Assembly: GCA_900321865.1 (NCBI GenBank)
Contig: ONXP01000020.1
Location: 1-62,347 of the forward strand
Length of the DNA stretch: 62,347 nt
From: an uncultured Elusimicrobia bacterium
GTDB lineage: Bacteria > RUG730
Direction: 5' to 3'
Shown here: piece by piece, positions 45,613-53,465 of the stretch
Position numbering within the stretch: the stretch's first letter is position 1
Layout: every line of letters begins with the position of its first letter
Notes under the pieces: generated by a model
Database searches by the model: none
What the model saw: only the letters and a program-made list of their open reading frames with translations
What the model was told of the DNA's origin: nothing
Program-made: the position numbers and the translations under genes

Positions 45613-46113
45613 TTATTTCCATTTAATTTGTGAACAATTTTCATTGGTTTCAAAAGTCTCATATATCGTGTGCATTAATTCACTAGGCTTAAACCATAAT
45701 TTTATTTCTTTTTCTGCATCTTCTTGAGAGCTGGATGCATGAATTACATTTTCATAGTCGCCTTTGGTCGTTATTCTGCCAAGAGAGCCTCTGATGGATG
45801 TAGGGGAGGCTTCTTCCGGATTAGTAGAGCCTGCTACTTTTCTGATAATTTCTATACAATTTTCGCCTTCATAAACCATAGCAAAAATACAATCTATGCC
45901 ATAACTTTGACCCATTATATAGTCTATTACTTCTTTGAAAAAAGGCTTGTTTTTTAGATTTGAATAATGTTCCTTTGCTAAATCCTCTGTAACTTTTACA
46001 GGTTTTATGGCAACTATTTTGATATTTTGTTCTGATAATTTATTTATAATATTTCCTAAAAGATTTTTTTTAACAGCATCAGGCTTTATTAAAACTAGGC
46101 TTTGCTCTATCAT
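45613..46113 (-). CDS. ndk: Nucleoside diphosphate kinase
   Basis: 166 residues, longer than the usual 140 or so. IKPDAVKKNLLG at the start, RGSLG and the phospho-histidine in YENVIHASSS are conserved. The extra length comes from an insertion around GQSYGIDCIFAMVYEG, one near RITTKGDYE and a C-terminal tail ending CSQIKWK. It equalises NTP pools by phosphate transfer. AGGAGG (46117-46123 region on the minus strand) precedes ATG. It begins the ndk-hisC-PerM-dprA run and is divergent from dnaA. Confidence 0.95.
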   Translation of the reverse strand: MIEQSLVLIKPDAVKKNLLGNIINKLSEQNIKIVAIKPVKVTEDLAKEHYSNLKNKPFFKEVIDYIMGQSYGIDCIFAMVYEGENCIEIIRKVAGSTNPEEASPTSIRGSLGRITTKGDYENVIHASSSQEDAEKEIKLWFKPSELMHTIYETFETNENCSQIKWK

Positions 46114-46177
46114 TTTTCCTCCTAAAATTTAATTCAAAAAAGTATAACAAAATTAATATAAAAAGTAATTAAAAAAA

Positions 46178-46206
46178 TTGAAAAAAAATTGTTTAAATTA
46201 TAGAAT
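46178..46206 (+). promoter_or_regulatory. Sigma70-type promoter for dnaA
   Basis: TTGAAA at 46178-46183 and TAGAAT at 46201-46206, spacer 17 bp, 26 bp before the dnaA start. The same element pair occurs before ilvC. Confidence 0.65.
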
Positions 46207-46232
46207 ATCGATTATTTTTTGGGGAGCTTGTT

Positions 46233-47603
46233 TTGGATTTTATAGATCCTTTGAGCATTTGGGATGCAGTGATAGCCTTTCTATCGACTAAACTTAAAAA
46301 AGAAGACGTTGATCTTTGGTTTACCGATGTAAAATTAATTAGCCTTGAGAATAATATTTTAAAAATTTCTGTTCCTAATAAATTTTTTCAAGAATGGATA
46401 GAGACTAATTGTTCTTTGCTTTTTCAGAATTATTTTTATTCAAATTTTGGCATAGATATAAAAATCAAATACGAAATAAATACTAAAAAGTTAGAGGATG
46501 TTTTGTCTCTAGAATACGAAAATTTTTCAGAAAAAAATTATAAAAAATATAAAAAAAAGCCAGCTTTTTCCTTTAATGATCAATACACATTTCAATCTTT
46601 TGTGATAGGAAAGATGAATAATTTTGCTTATGCTGTTAGCGAGGCAGTAGCCAAAGATCCTGGAAATTGTTATAACCCTCTATTCATTTATGGAGGAGCA
46701 GGGCTTGGGAAAACGCATCTTTTGCATGCAATAGGTAATTATATTTTGGGAGATAACCCAGGTAGTAATATTTTATACACTACTGCTGAAAAATTTATGA
46801 ATGAATTGGTCTCTTCTCTTAAAAATAATCAAAATTTAGAATTTAAACAAAAATATAGAAATGTAGATGTTTTGTTGGTTGATGATGTGCAATTTTTATC
46901 TGGAAAGGAAAGCACTCAAGAGGCTTTTTTTCACACATTTAATGAACTTCACGAGAAAAAAAAGCAGATAGTTTTATCTAGCGATGTTATTCCTAAAAAA
47001 ATTCCAGATCTGGCAGAAAGGCTTTGTTCTAGATTTGAATGGGGTGTAGTAGCTGAAGTAAAATCACCTGATTATGAAACTAGGCTTGCGATTTTAGAAA
47101 AAAAAGCTTCACTTTTAATTAAAAATAAAAAAATTCCTAAAGATGTTTTTGAATATATAGCTAATAAAATCAAAGCAAATATTAGAAGATTAGAAGGATC
47201 TTTGAATAGAATTTTAGCATATTCTAAAGTGTCTAAAAAAGACATAGATATAAATTTGGCAAAAATAGTTCTAAGCGATGTAGAAACAGAAATTTTGCCT
47301 AGTCAAATGATAAATATTAAAGATATACAAGAAATAGTCGCAAAATTTTATAATATTAGAGTAGATGATATGCTTAGTAAAAAAAGAAGTGCAAATATAG
47401 CCCAACCTAGACAAGTTGCTATTTATATAGCTAGAGAAATGTTGATCAACATGTCGATTACAGAAATAGGGAGAAATTTTGGCGGGCGCGATCATACGAC
47501 TGTTATGCATGCATATAAAAAAATTAGCGAAAAAATAAAAAAAGATCCGTATTTTAATTCTTATGTAAATAAAATAATTAGCAAAATTAGAGAAAATTCT
47601 TAG
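46233..47603 (+). CDS. dnaA: Chromosomal replication initiator DnaA
   Basis: 456 residues from TTG 46233, with GGGGAG at 46220-46225. Domain I (about 1-90) opens SIWDAVIAFLSTKLKKEDVDLWF; domain III has FVIGKMNNFAYAVSEAVA, Walker A GGAGLGKTHLLHAIGNYIL and Walker B VDVLLVDDVQFL; domain IV ends with the DnaA-box-reading GGRDHTTVMHAYKKI. The 119-bp upstream gap shows a promoter but no evident DnaA-box cluster, and dnaN is 15 kb away, so this locus need not be the origin. Its 3' end overlaps that of the convergent PBP2 gene by 17 bp. Confidence 0.98.
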   Translation: MDFIDPLSIWDAVIAFLSTKLKKEDVDLWFTDVKLISLENNILKISVPNKFFQEWIETNCSLLFQNYFYSNFGIDIKIKYEINTKKLEDVLSLEYENFSEKNYKKYKKKPAFSFNDQYTFQSFVIGKMNNFAYAVSEAVAKDPGNCYNPLFIYGGAGLGKTHLLHAIGNYILGDNPGSNILYTTAEKFMNELVSSLKNNQNLEFKQKYRNVDVLLVDDVQFLSGKESTQEAFFHTFNELHEKKKQIVLSSDVIPKKIPDLAERLCSRFEWGVVAEVKSPDYETRLAILEKKASLLIKNKKIPKDVFEYIANKIKANIRRLEGSLNRILAYSKVSKKDIDINLAKIVLSDVETEILPSQMINIKDIQEIVAKFYNIRVDDMLSKKRSANIAQPRQVAIYIAREMLINMSITEIGRNFGGRDHTTVMHAYKKISEKIKKDPYFNSYVNKIISKIRENS

Positions 47604-49338
47604 AATTTTTTAGTTCATAATATTTTTTATAAACTTTTCTAGCAATTGGTGCAGCTATTTTTGCTCCGCCACCTTCATTTTCGATAAATATGCATACAAT
47701 TATTTCTGGATCAGAAAAAGGTGCAAAGCTAATAAACCATGCATGGTCAAGGCCGTGAGGGTTTTCGGCGGTTCCTGTTTTTCCACAGATATCCAGTCCT
47801 TTTATAAAGGCATTATAACCAGTTTTTTTATTTACAGTCTCTAACATAGCCTTTTTTATAAAATCTACAGCATATTTGGATAAGTTTGCAGAAGAATCTA
47901 GAATATTTTCTTTAGCAAAAGATATTTTAAAGCCGTCAAATTTTCCATAATTAATTAGTTTAGAAAGCATAGCTGCCATTTCTATTGGAGTTTGCAATAA
48001 AAAACCTTGTCCAATACTCATATTTATAGTATCTCCGTCATACCAAGGAAGGCCTAGTTTAGTTTTTTTCCATTCTGGAGTGGGAATAAAACCTTCTTTT
48101 TCGAATGGCAAATCTATCCCTGTTTTTTCGTCAAGACCAAAAAGTTTGGCATAATAAACTATTTTTTCTATGGGGATTTTTTTGGACAATTCATAAAAAT
48201 ATATGTCGCAAGAATTTCCTATTGCATCCATTAGATCTAATGTTCCATGCCCGCCATCTTTCCATTTCCAGCATTTTACAGTTCTATTGCCAACTTTATA
48301 TTCTCCTTTACATTTTACAGAAAAAGACGGAGAAATAATATTTTCTGCAAGGGCAACATATGTCATTATAATTTTAAAAGTAGAAGCTGGAGGATATTTT
48401 CCCTGGATTATTCTGTTTAGCATTGGGAAAGATGAATCGTTAATTGTAGAAAATTTTTCTTCGTTTATGTTGTATAAAAACTGTTCTGGATCATACCCTG
48501 GAGAGGAAACAAAAGTTAAAATTTCATTGGTTTTTGCATCAGAAACAAAAATACATCCTTTTTTATTTTTTATTAACTCCTCTGAAAATTTTTGGAGATC
48601 GTAGTCTATGGTTAATTTTATATTTTGGCCATCAATGGGAGGATATTCTTTTAAGAGCTTTTTTTTATTGCCTAGTGCATCTACTTCAAAAATATTATAG
48701 CCATTTTTTCCACATAAAATATTTTCATATTGATATTCTATTCCTGTTATCCCTATAATATCGCCTCTTTTGTAATTTTTATATTGTTTTAGCAATAAAT
48801 TTTGTTGAGGAATTTCGCTAAGATAGCCAAAAATATGAGAACTTCCACTGCCTAAGTTATAATTTCTAATATAATCAATATTAATATCGACTCCTTTCAT
48901 ATATATTTTATTTTCTAAAATGAGAGAAATTAATTCATGTGGGATATTTTTTGAAATAGTTATAATGTCGTCTTTATTTAGAAATAATTTTGCAAATTTA
49001 TTTTCGTCAATGGAAACAAAGGATTTTAATAAAGTTAAAGAATGAATATATTCCTCATAAGTCAAATGTTGTTTATTGATAATGATACTATAAAGAGGTT
49101 TGTTATCTACCATAATTTTACCATTTCTGTCATAAATTATTCCACGATTTGCCTTTATTATTTCTTTTGACGACATATTTTTATAAGAAATGTTTTGAAA
49201 AATATTTGACTTTAAGATTTGTAAAAAAAATAACTTTCCTAAAAGTGTTAAAAAAGATAAAATTATTAAAAAAAACACAATTTTTGATTTTTTACAAAAA
49301 GAAGAATATTCTTTTAATTTATATTGGTTTTGCCACAT
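47587..49338 (-). CDS. mrdA: Penicillin-binding protein 2 (elongation transpeptidase)
   Basis: 583 residues: a short cytosolic tail, one membrane anchor (about 20-42), a dimerisation/pedestal region with IIKANRGIIYDRNGKIM and the transpeptidase domain. Active-site motifs are PASTFK (SxxK, about 319), GNSCD (SxD form usual for PBP2) and GKTGTAE (KTG). The shape partner RodA is not adjacent; mreD lies 5 bp upstream on the same strand, placing it in the elongasome. The pedestal/hinge resemblance and mreD context favour PBP2 over FtsI. Confidence 0.93.
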   Translation of the reverse strand: MWQNQYKLKEYSSFCKKSKIVFFLIILSFLTLLGKLFFLQILKSNIFQNISYKNMSSKEIIKANRGIIYDRNGKIMVDNKPLYSIIINKQHLTYEEYIHSLTLLKSFVSIDENKFAKLFLNKDDIITISKNIPHELISLILENKIYMKGVDINIDYIRNYNLGSGSSHIFGYLSEIPQQNLLLKQYKNYKRGDIIGITGIEYQYENILCGKNGYNIFEVDALGNKKKLLKEYPPIDGQNIKLTIDYDLQKFSEELIKNKKGCIFVSDAKTNEILTFVSSPGYDPEQFLYNINEEKFSTINDSSFPMLNRIIQGKYPPASTFKIIMTYVALAENIISPSFSVKCKGEYKVGNRTVKCWKWKDGGHGTLDLMDAIGNSCDIYFYELSKKIPIEKIVYYAKLFGLDEKTGIDLPFEKEGFIPTPEWKKTKLGLPWYDGDTINMSIGQGFLLQTPIEMAAMLSKLINYGKFDGFKISFAKENILDSSANLSKYAVDFIKKAMLETVNKKTGYNAFIKGLDICGKTGTAENPHGLDHAWFISFAPFSDPEIIVCIFIENEGGGAKIAAPIARKVYKKYYELKNSKNFL

Positions 49339-49343
49339 AAATT

Positions 49344-49835
49344 TTATCGTTTTTCGTATGAAAAAATTTTAAATAAAATTAGCGAAAATATAGCATTTAT
49401 AATGCTTTTATAAAGAAAGATAAAATTAAAATAAATTTCGTGTTTTGACAATTTTAATATTATAAATTTTAGAATATAAAAAAATACAGAAAATATAAAA
49501 ATTATCAAAAAGTCTTGTCTGGTAAAACAATTATCTTGTGAAAAAGAATTGATATAAGTTTTTTTGAAAAATTTGTGCATAATTAGGTAAATTGAAAAAA
49601 ATGCAAAAGAGTTTAGTCCTATCATTCCCATTTCAAATATATCTAAAAACATTCCATAAAAAAAAATAATTATAACTGTATGCCAGTAAAGATATTTCAT
49701 AATGAAGAAGAAAACAGTTATTAAATAAAAGTTAGGAAGATATTTAGGATTTATATTTAAAATTTTAAAGGCGAATGAATACAAAAAAAAATTTATAAAT
49801 AAAATTTTTAGATAAAAATAAAAAGTTTTTAGCAT
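49344..49835 (-). CDS. mreD: Rod-shape-determining protein MreD-like
   Basis: 163 residues, five to six hydrophobic helices, no catalytic motif, lysine-poor core; size and helix count match MreD, and FFYGMFLDIFEMGMIGLNSFAFFSIYLI contains the family-typical G-x-hydrophobic pattern after a phrase like GLL.D. The call rests partly on its place directly before PBP2 (5 bp). It would couple the MreB/MreC scaffold to wall synthesis. mreB and mreC are not upstream; a tRNA gene is. Confidence 0.8.
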   Translation of the reverse strand: MLKTFYFYLKILFINFFLYSFAFKILNINPKYLPNFYLITVFFFIMKYLYWHTVIIIFFYGMFLDIFEMGMIGLNSFAFFSIYLIMHKFFKKTYINSFSQDNCFTRQDFLIIFIFSVFFYILKFIILKLSKHEIYFNFIFLYKSIINAIFSLILFKIFSYEKR

Positions 49836-49857
49836 ATTTTAAAATTAAAATTTTAAA

Positions 49858-49931
49858 TGGAGATGAGGGGGCTCGAACCCCTGACCCCAAAGCTGCCAGC
49901 TTTATGCTCTCCCAAACTGAGCTACATCCCC
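49858..49931 (-). tRNA. tRNA-Ala (anticodon GGC)
   Basis: Minus-strand cloverleaf: acceptor GGGGATG (49931-49925) with CATCTCC (49865-49859, one G-U), D arm GCTC...GAGC, anticodon stem TAAAG/CTTTG around CTGGCAG (anticodon GGC), T arm AGGGG-TTCGAGC-CCCCT, discriminator A at 49858. CCA not encoded. Confidence 0.97.
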
Positions 49932-50020
49932 AAAACTAATCTATCTAGAAATATTATTAAATAAACTCTTCTTTTTCAATTTAAATTTAATTATAATGAA
50001 AATAAATTTTGGAGAAAAAA

Positions 50021-50326
50021 ATGATAAAACATATAGTTATGTGGAAGCTTAGAAAAGAAAATTCTTTAGAAAATGCCACAAAAATCAAAAAAGATTTAGA
50101 GTCTTTAAAAAGCAAAATAAAATTTATTAGAGAAATAAAAGTTGAAATATCAGAGCATTCTGGTTCAGATGAAAACGGATTTGATGTGATTTTGTTTTCG
50201 TCTTTTGACAATTGTTCAGATTTAGAATCTTATCAAATAAATCCTGAGCATGTAAAGGTCAAAAATTTTATAAAAACTTGTGCAGTGAAAAGAGCTTTTA
50301 TAGATTACGAGGAAAAATCTTTATGA
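50021..50326 (+). CDS. Dabb-family (stress-responsive alpha/beta barrel) protein
   Basis: 101 residues from ATG 50021, with GGAGA at 50011-50015; an in-frame TTG at 50009 covers that site and is rejected. It opens MIKHIVMWKL (the Dabb signature is MI.HIV.fklk), then a helical KKDLESLKSKI and GFDVILFSSFDNCSDLESYQINPEHVKV with the conserved Y..hP.H motif. These dimeric ferredoxin-like barrels bind small hydrophobic ligands or act as enzymes of unclear role. Its stop overlaps the murE start as ATGA, implying coupled translation. Confidence 0.9.
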   Translation: MIKHIVMWKLRKENSLENATKIKKDLESLKSKIKFIREIKVEISEHSGSDENGFDVILFSSFDNCSDLESYQINPEHVKVKNFIKTCAVKRAFIDYEEKSL

Positions 50327-51828
50327 CTTTACAAGAATTACTAAAAAAGCATGGGATCTATTCTAGTATAGAAAAGGAAGTAAATGGAATAACCCTAGAT
50401 TCTAGAGAAGTAAAAGCTGGCTATATTTTTGTTGCTATAAAAGGTTTTCATTGTGATGGTTTGGATTTCGTTGACGATGCCATAAATAATGGGGCAATAT
50501 GTATAATTTCTGATAGAGATTTTAATTTAAAGCCAGAAACTTTTTGTGAAAAAGTGATAATAGATAATATTTATGATTTTTACTCAAGTCTTAGTTTAAC
50601 TTTTTATGATTATCCGTCGAAAAAATTAAATTTGATCGCTGTGACGGGAACCAATGGAAAAACTACTACTACATATATTTTAGATTCTATTTATAGGGAA
50701 AAGGGCGATAAAACAGGAATAATTGGGACGATAGAATATAAAATTGCAGATGAAGCTTTTGAATCAAAAAATACCACTCCAGAAATATTATCTTTGCAAA
50801 AAATTCTGCACTCTATGGTAGAAAAGGATGTAAAATCTTGTTTTATGGAAGTTTCTAGTCATGCTTTGGTTCTGGGTAGAACAAAGGGCTCTGAATATAA
50901 TGGAGCTATTTTTACTAATCTTACCGAGGATCATTTAGATTTTCATATCACAATGGAAAATTATTTTTTGGCAAAAAAAAAGCTGTTTGAGACTTTACAA
51001 AATGGAAAAATAGCTGCAATCAATATGGATGATAAATATTCTTATAGATTTTTAGAAAGTATTTCAAAAGATGTAAACATTGTAAAATATTCAATAAAAA
51101 ATAAAAATATCGCAGATGTTTATGCCAAAAATATAAAATTTGACAAAAAATCATTGTTAAACATTTTTGAAATAGTTTTTAACGAAAAGGAAAAGATTTT
51201 AATTAAAAGTAAACTTTTAGGTAGGCACAATATTTATAATATTTTAGGTGCAGCATCTATGGCATATTCTCAGAATATTCCAGTTAATTTGATTAAAAAT
51301 GGCATAGAAAAAATAGATGGGATAAGAGGCAGGTTTGAGTTTATTAGGGCTGGGCAAAATTTTGCTGTTCTTGTGGATTATGCCCATACTGATGACGCAC
51401 TAAATAGAATTCTAAAAACCTTAAAATCTTTTAATATGAATAGAATAATTACAGTTTTTGGTTGTGGAGGAAATAGAGATAGAAAAAAAAGACCTTTAAT
51501 GGCTGAAGTTGCTAGTAAATATAGCGATTATATTTTTATCACCAATGACAACCCCAGAGAAGAAGATCCTAAATCTATCGCTCTAGATATAGAGGTTGGT
51601 TTAAAAAGGATGGAATACGAAAGTTATACTATTCAATTAGATAGAAGAGAGGCTATAAATGAGGCTTTATCTATGGCAAGAGAAAATGATATAGTTTTGA
51701 TAGCTGGAAAAGGACACGAAACATACCAGATAATTGGCAATAAAAAATATCATTTTTCTGACCAGGAAGAAGCACTTTTTATATTAAAAAATTTGGGAAA
51801 TTCCAGACAAGAAAAGGAGCTTTTTTAG
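50323..51828 (+). CDS. murE: UDP-N-acetylmuramoyl-tripeptide synthetase MurE
   Basis: 501 residues from ATG 50323 (4-bp ATGA overlap with the Dabb gene; AGGAAA ribosome site). An upstream TTG at 50278 only extends into the Dabb gene. GITLDSREVKAGYIFVAI (UDP-sugar site), VTGTNGKTTTTYIL (ATP loop), EVSSHAL, TNLTEDHLDFH, DYAHTDDAL and the DNPREEDP motif. An Arg in DNPR is the established marker for diamino-acid dicarboxylate (meso-diaminopimelate, or lanthionine in Fusobacterium) rather than lysine. It adds the third amino acid to the peptidoglycan stem in the cytosol. Confidence 0.96.
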   Translation: MTLQELLKKHGIYSSIEKEVNGITLDSREVKAGYIFVAIKGFHCDGLDFVDDAINNGAICIISDRDFNLKPETFCEKVIIDNIYDFYSSLSLTFYDYPSKKLNLIAVTGTNGKTTTTYILDSIYREKGDKTGIIGTIEYKIADEAFESKNTTPEILSLQKILHSMVEKDVKSCFMEVSSHALVLGRTKGSEYNGAIFTNLTEDHLDFHITMENYFLAKKKLFETLQNGKIAAINMDDKYSYRFLESISKDVNIVKYSIKNKNIADVYAKNIKFDKKSLLNIFEIVFNEKEKILIKSKLLGRHNIYNILGAASMAYSQNIPVNLIKNGIEKIDGIRGRFEFIRAGQNFAVLVDYAHTDDALNRILKTLKSFNMNRIITVFGCGGNRDRKKRPLMAEVASKYSDYIFITNDNPREEDPKSIALDIEVGLKRMEYESYTIQLDRREAINEALSMARENDIVLIAGKGHETYQIIGNKKYHFSDQEEALFILKNLGNSRQEKELF

Positions 51829-51829
51829 T

Positions 51830-52660
51830 TTGCTTAAAAATTTTAATTTAGGAATTTTTTATAATAAAACTAAAAGAAATGTTTTTGTAGTTTTAGATAA
51901 AATTAAACTTTTTGCAAATGAGAAAAATTTAAATATTTTTTTATATGATGACTGGAATGAATTAAAAACCATAGAAAATATTGATTTAGCATTGACATTG
52001 GGCGGAGATGGGACTTTAATAAGCGTTGCTAGATTTTTGCTTAAAAAAGAAATGATTGTTCCGATTTTTGGGATAAATTTAGGGCATTTGGGGTTTTTGA
52101 CAGAATTTGATAAAGATGATTTTTTAAACTTTTTAGAAAAAATTATATTTTTAGAGGAATATAATTGTCATAAAAGAGAAGTTTTAAACATAAAAATAAT
52201 TGGAGACAGAGAAGAAAACTTAGTTGGCATAAATGATATTTTTATAAAGACAATAGAGCAGTCTAGAATAATAGAACTTGATCTTTTTATAAATAAAAAA
52301 TTTGCGATAAATTATGTAGGTGATGGGTTGATAGTATCCAGTCCACTTGGATCCAGTGCATATTCCTTGGCGGCAGGTGGGCCTATTGTGGATCCAGATA
52401 TGTCTGCATTTATAATTACAGCGATTTGTCCACATAAATTAAATATTAGACCTTTAGTTATTTCGTCTAATAATGAAATATCTATAAATTTGTCTAAAAA
52501 AGATAATTTGCTTTTGTCAATTGATGGACAAATTTTTAGGAAATTAGACAAAGATTCAAAAATTATTATAACGAAATATATTGATTATTTGCATATTATA
52601 AAAAATGAAAAAAAAACCTATTTTGACATTTTAAAAGAAAAATTTAGCCTTGGGAAGTAA
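51830..52660 (+). CDS. nadK: NAD kinase
   Basis: 276 residues from TTG 51830, AGGAG at 51814-51818. GGDGT (about 55-59) is the catalytic and ATP site, NLGHLGFLTEF and the NAD-binding SPLGSSAYSLAAGGPIVDP complete the family pattern. It phosphorylates NAD to NADP. The start is 1 bp after murE and the next gene follows 3 bp after the stop; polycistronic with murE and the RibD-type reductase, which uses NADPH. Confidence 0.95.
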   Translation: MLKNFNLGIFYNKTKRNVFVVLDKIKLFANEKNLNIFLYDDWNELKTIENIDLALTLGGDGTLISVARFLLKKEMIVPIFGINLGHLGFLTEFDKDDFLNFLEKIIFLEEYNCHKREVLNIKIIGDREENLVGINDIFIKTIEQSRIIELDLFINKKFAINYVGDGLIVSSPLGSSAYSLAAGGPIVDPDMSAFIITAICPHKLNIRPLVISSNNEISINLSKKDNLLLSIDGQIFRKLDKDSKIIITKYIDYLHIIKNEKKTYFDILKEKFSLGK

Positions 52661-52663
52661 AAA

Positions 52664-53401
52664 TTGAACGGCTTTAATGAAAATTTTTTTATAACCATAA
52701 AGTATGCCCAGAGCCTGGATGGGAAAATAGCGACCATATCTGGCGATTCTAAATGGATTTCTAATAGTAAAGCCTTATATTTTGCACATAAACTGAGGGC
52801 TAGGCACGATGCGATTTTAGTTGGAATAAATACGATTATTAAAGATAATCCAGAGCTAAATGTTAGATTAAAGGAAATAGACCAAAAAGTGCAACCTGCT
52901 AGAATTATCTTGGATAAGAATTTAAAGATTTTTAGTTTGGATTTTAAAAAATTAAAACTTTTGAAAACTTATAAAAATATAAATACTTTTATTTTTTACG
53001 ATAAAAATTTGATTGAACCTCTTAGCATAATAGAAAAATTAAATTTAACTAAAAATATCGAATATTTTAAAAAATTTAATGTAAAATTTTTTGGGATAAA
53101 TGCTATTTGTAATTATTTAGATATAAAAGAATTATTAAATATTTTATATAATGATTTAAAAATAAAAAGTTTGCTGGTAGAAGGTGGCGGAAAAGTTATA
53201 ACAGAATTTTTTAAAAATAATTTTTTCGATAAAATGTTTATAATTGTTGCTCCTATTTTTATAGGAGATGATGGAATATCTGCGATAAAAGAATTAGGTT
53301 TTTTGACAATGGAAAAAGTGAAATCTATGCAAAAAATCAAATTAGTCCAAACCTTGCAATTAGATGAACAAATTGTTTATGAATTTATTAATAAAATATA
53401 A
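52664..53401 (+). CDS. RibD C-terminal-type reductase (deaminase domain absent)
   Basis: 245 residues from TTG 52664. Only the RibD_C / dihydrofolate-reductase-like fold is present: KYAQSLDGKIATISGDSKWISN, ARHDAILVGINTIIKDNPELNVR, PARIILDKNLKI and LLVEGGGKVITEFFKNNFFDKM. In riboflavin synthesis this domain reduces the ribosylamino-uracil intermediate with NADPH. The cytidine-deaminase half of bifunctional RibD is missing and no other rib gene is nearby, so it may be the reductase partner of a split RibD, as in archaea and fungi, or have another substrate. Confidence 0.87.
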   Translation: MNGFNENFFITIKYAQSLDGKIATISGDSKWISNSKALYFAHKLRARHDAILVGINTIIKDNPELNVRLKEIDQKVQPARIILDKNLKIFSLDFKKLKLLKTYKNINTFIFYDKNLIEPLSIIEKLNLTKNIEYFKKFNVKFFGINAICNYLDIKELLNILYNDLKIKSLLVEGGGKVITEFFKNNFFDKMFIIVAPIFIGDDGISAIKELGFLTMEKVKSMQKIKLVQTLQLDEQIVYEFINKI

Positions 53402-53465
53402 ATAATTAAGATTTTAAATATAAAAATATATTATTTTTTTTAAAAGTTATTGGAGTTTTATAAAG

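Noticed and set aside
46114-46232. Classical oriC next to dnaA
   Set aside because: The gap is 119 bp and shows a promoter but no DnaA-box-like nonamers.
50278-50322. Earlier TTG start for murE
   Set aside because: The extra residues only read through the Dabb gene; ATG 50323 has a ribosome site and an ATGA overlap.
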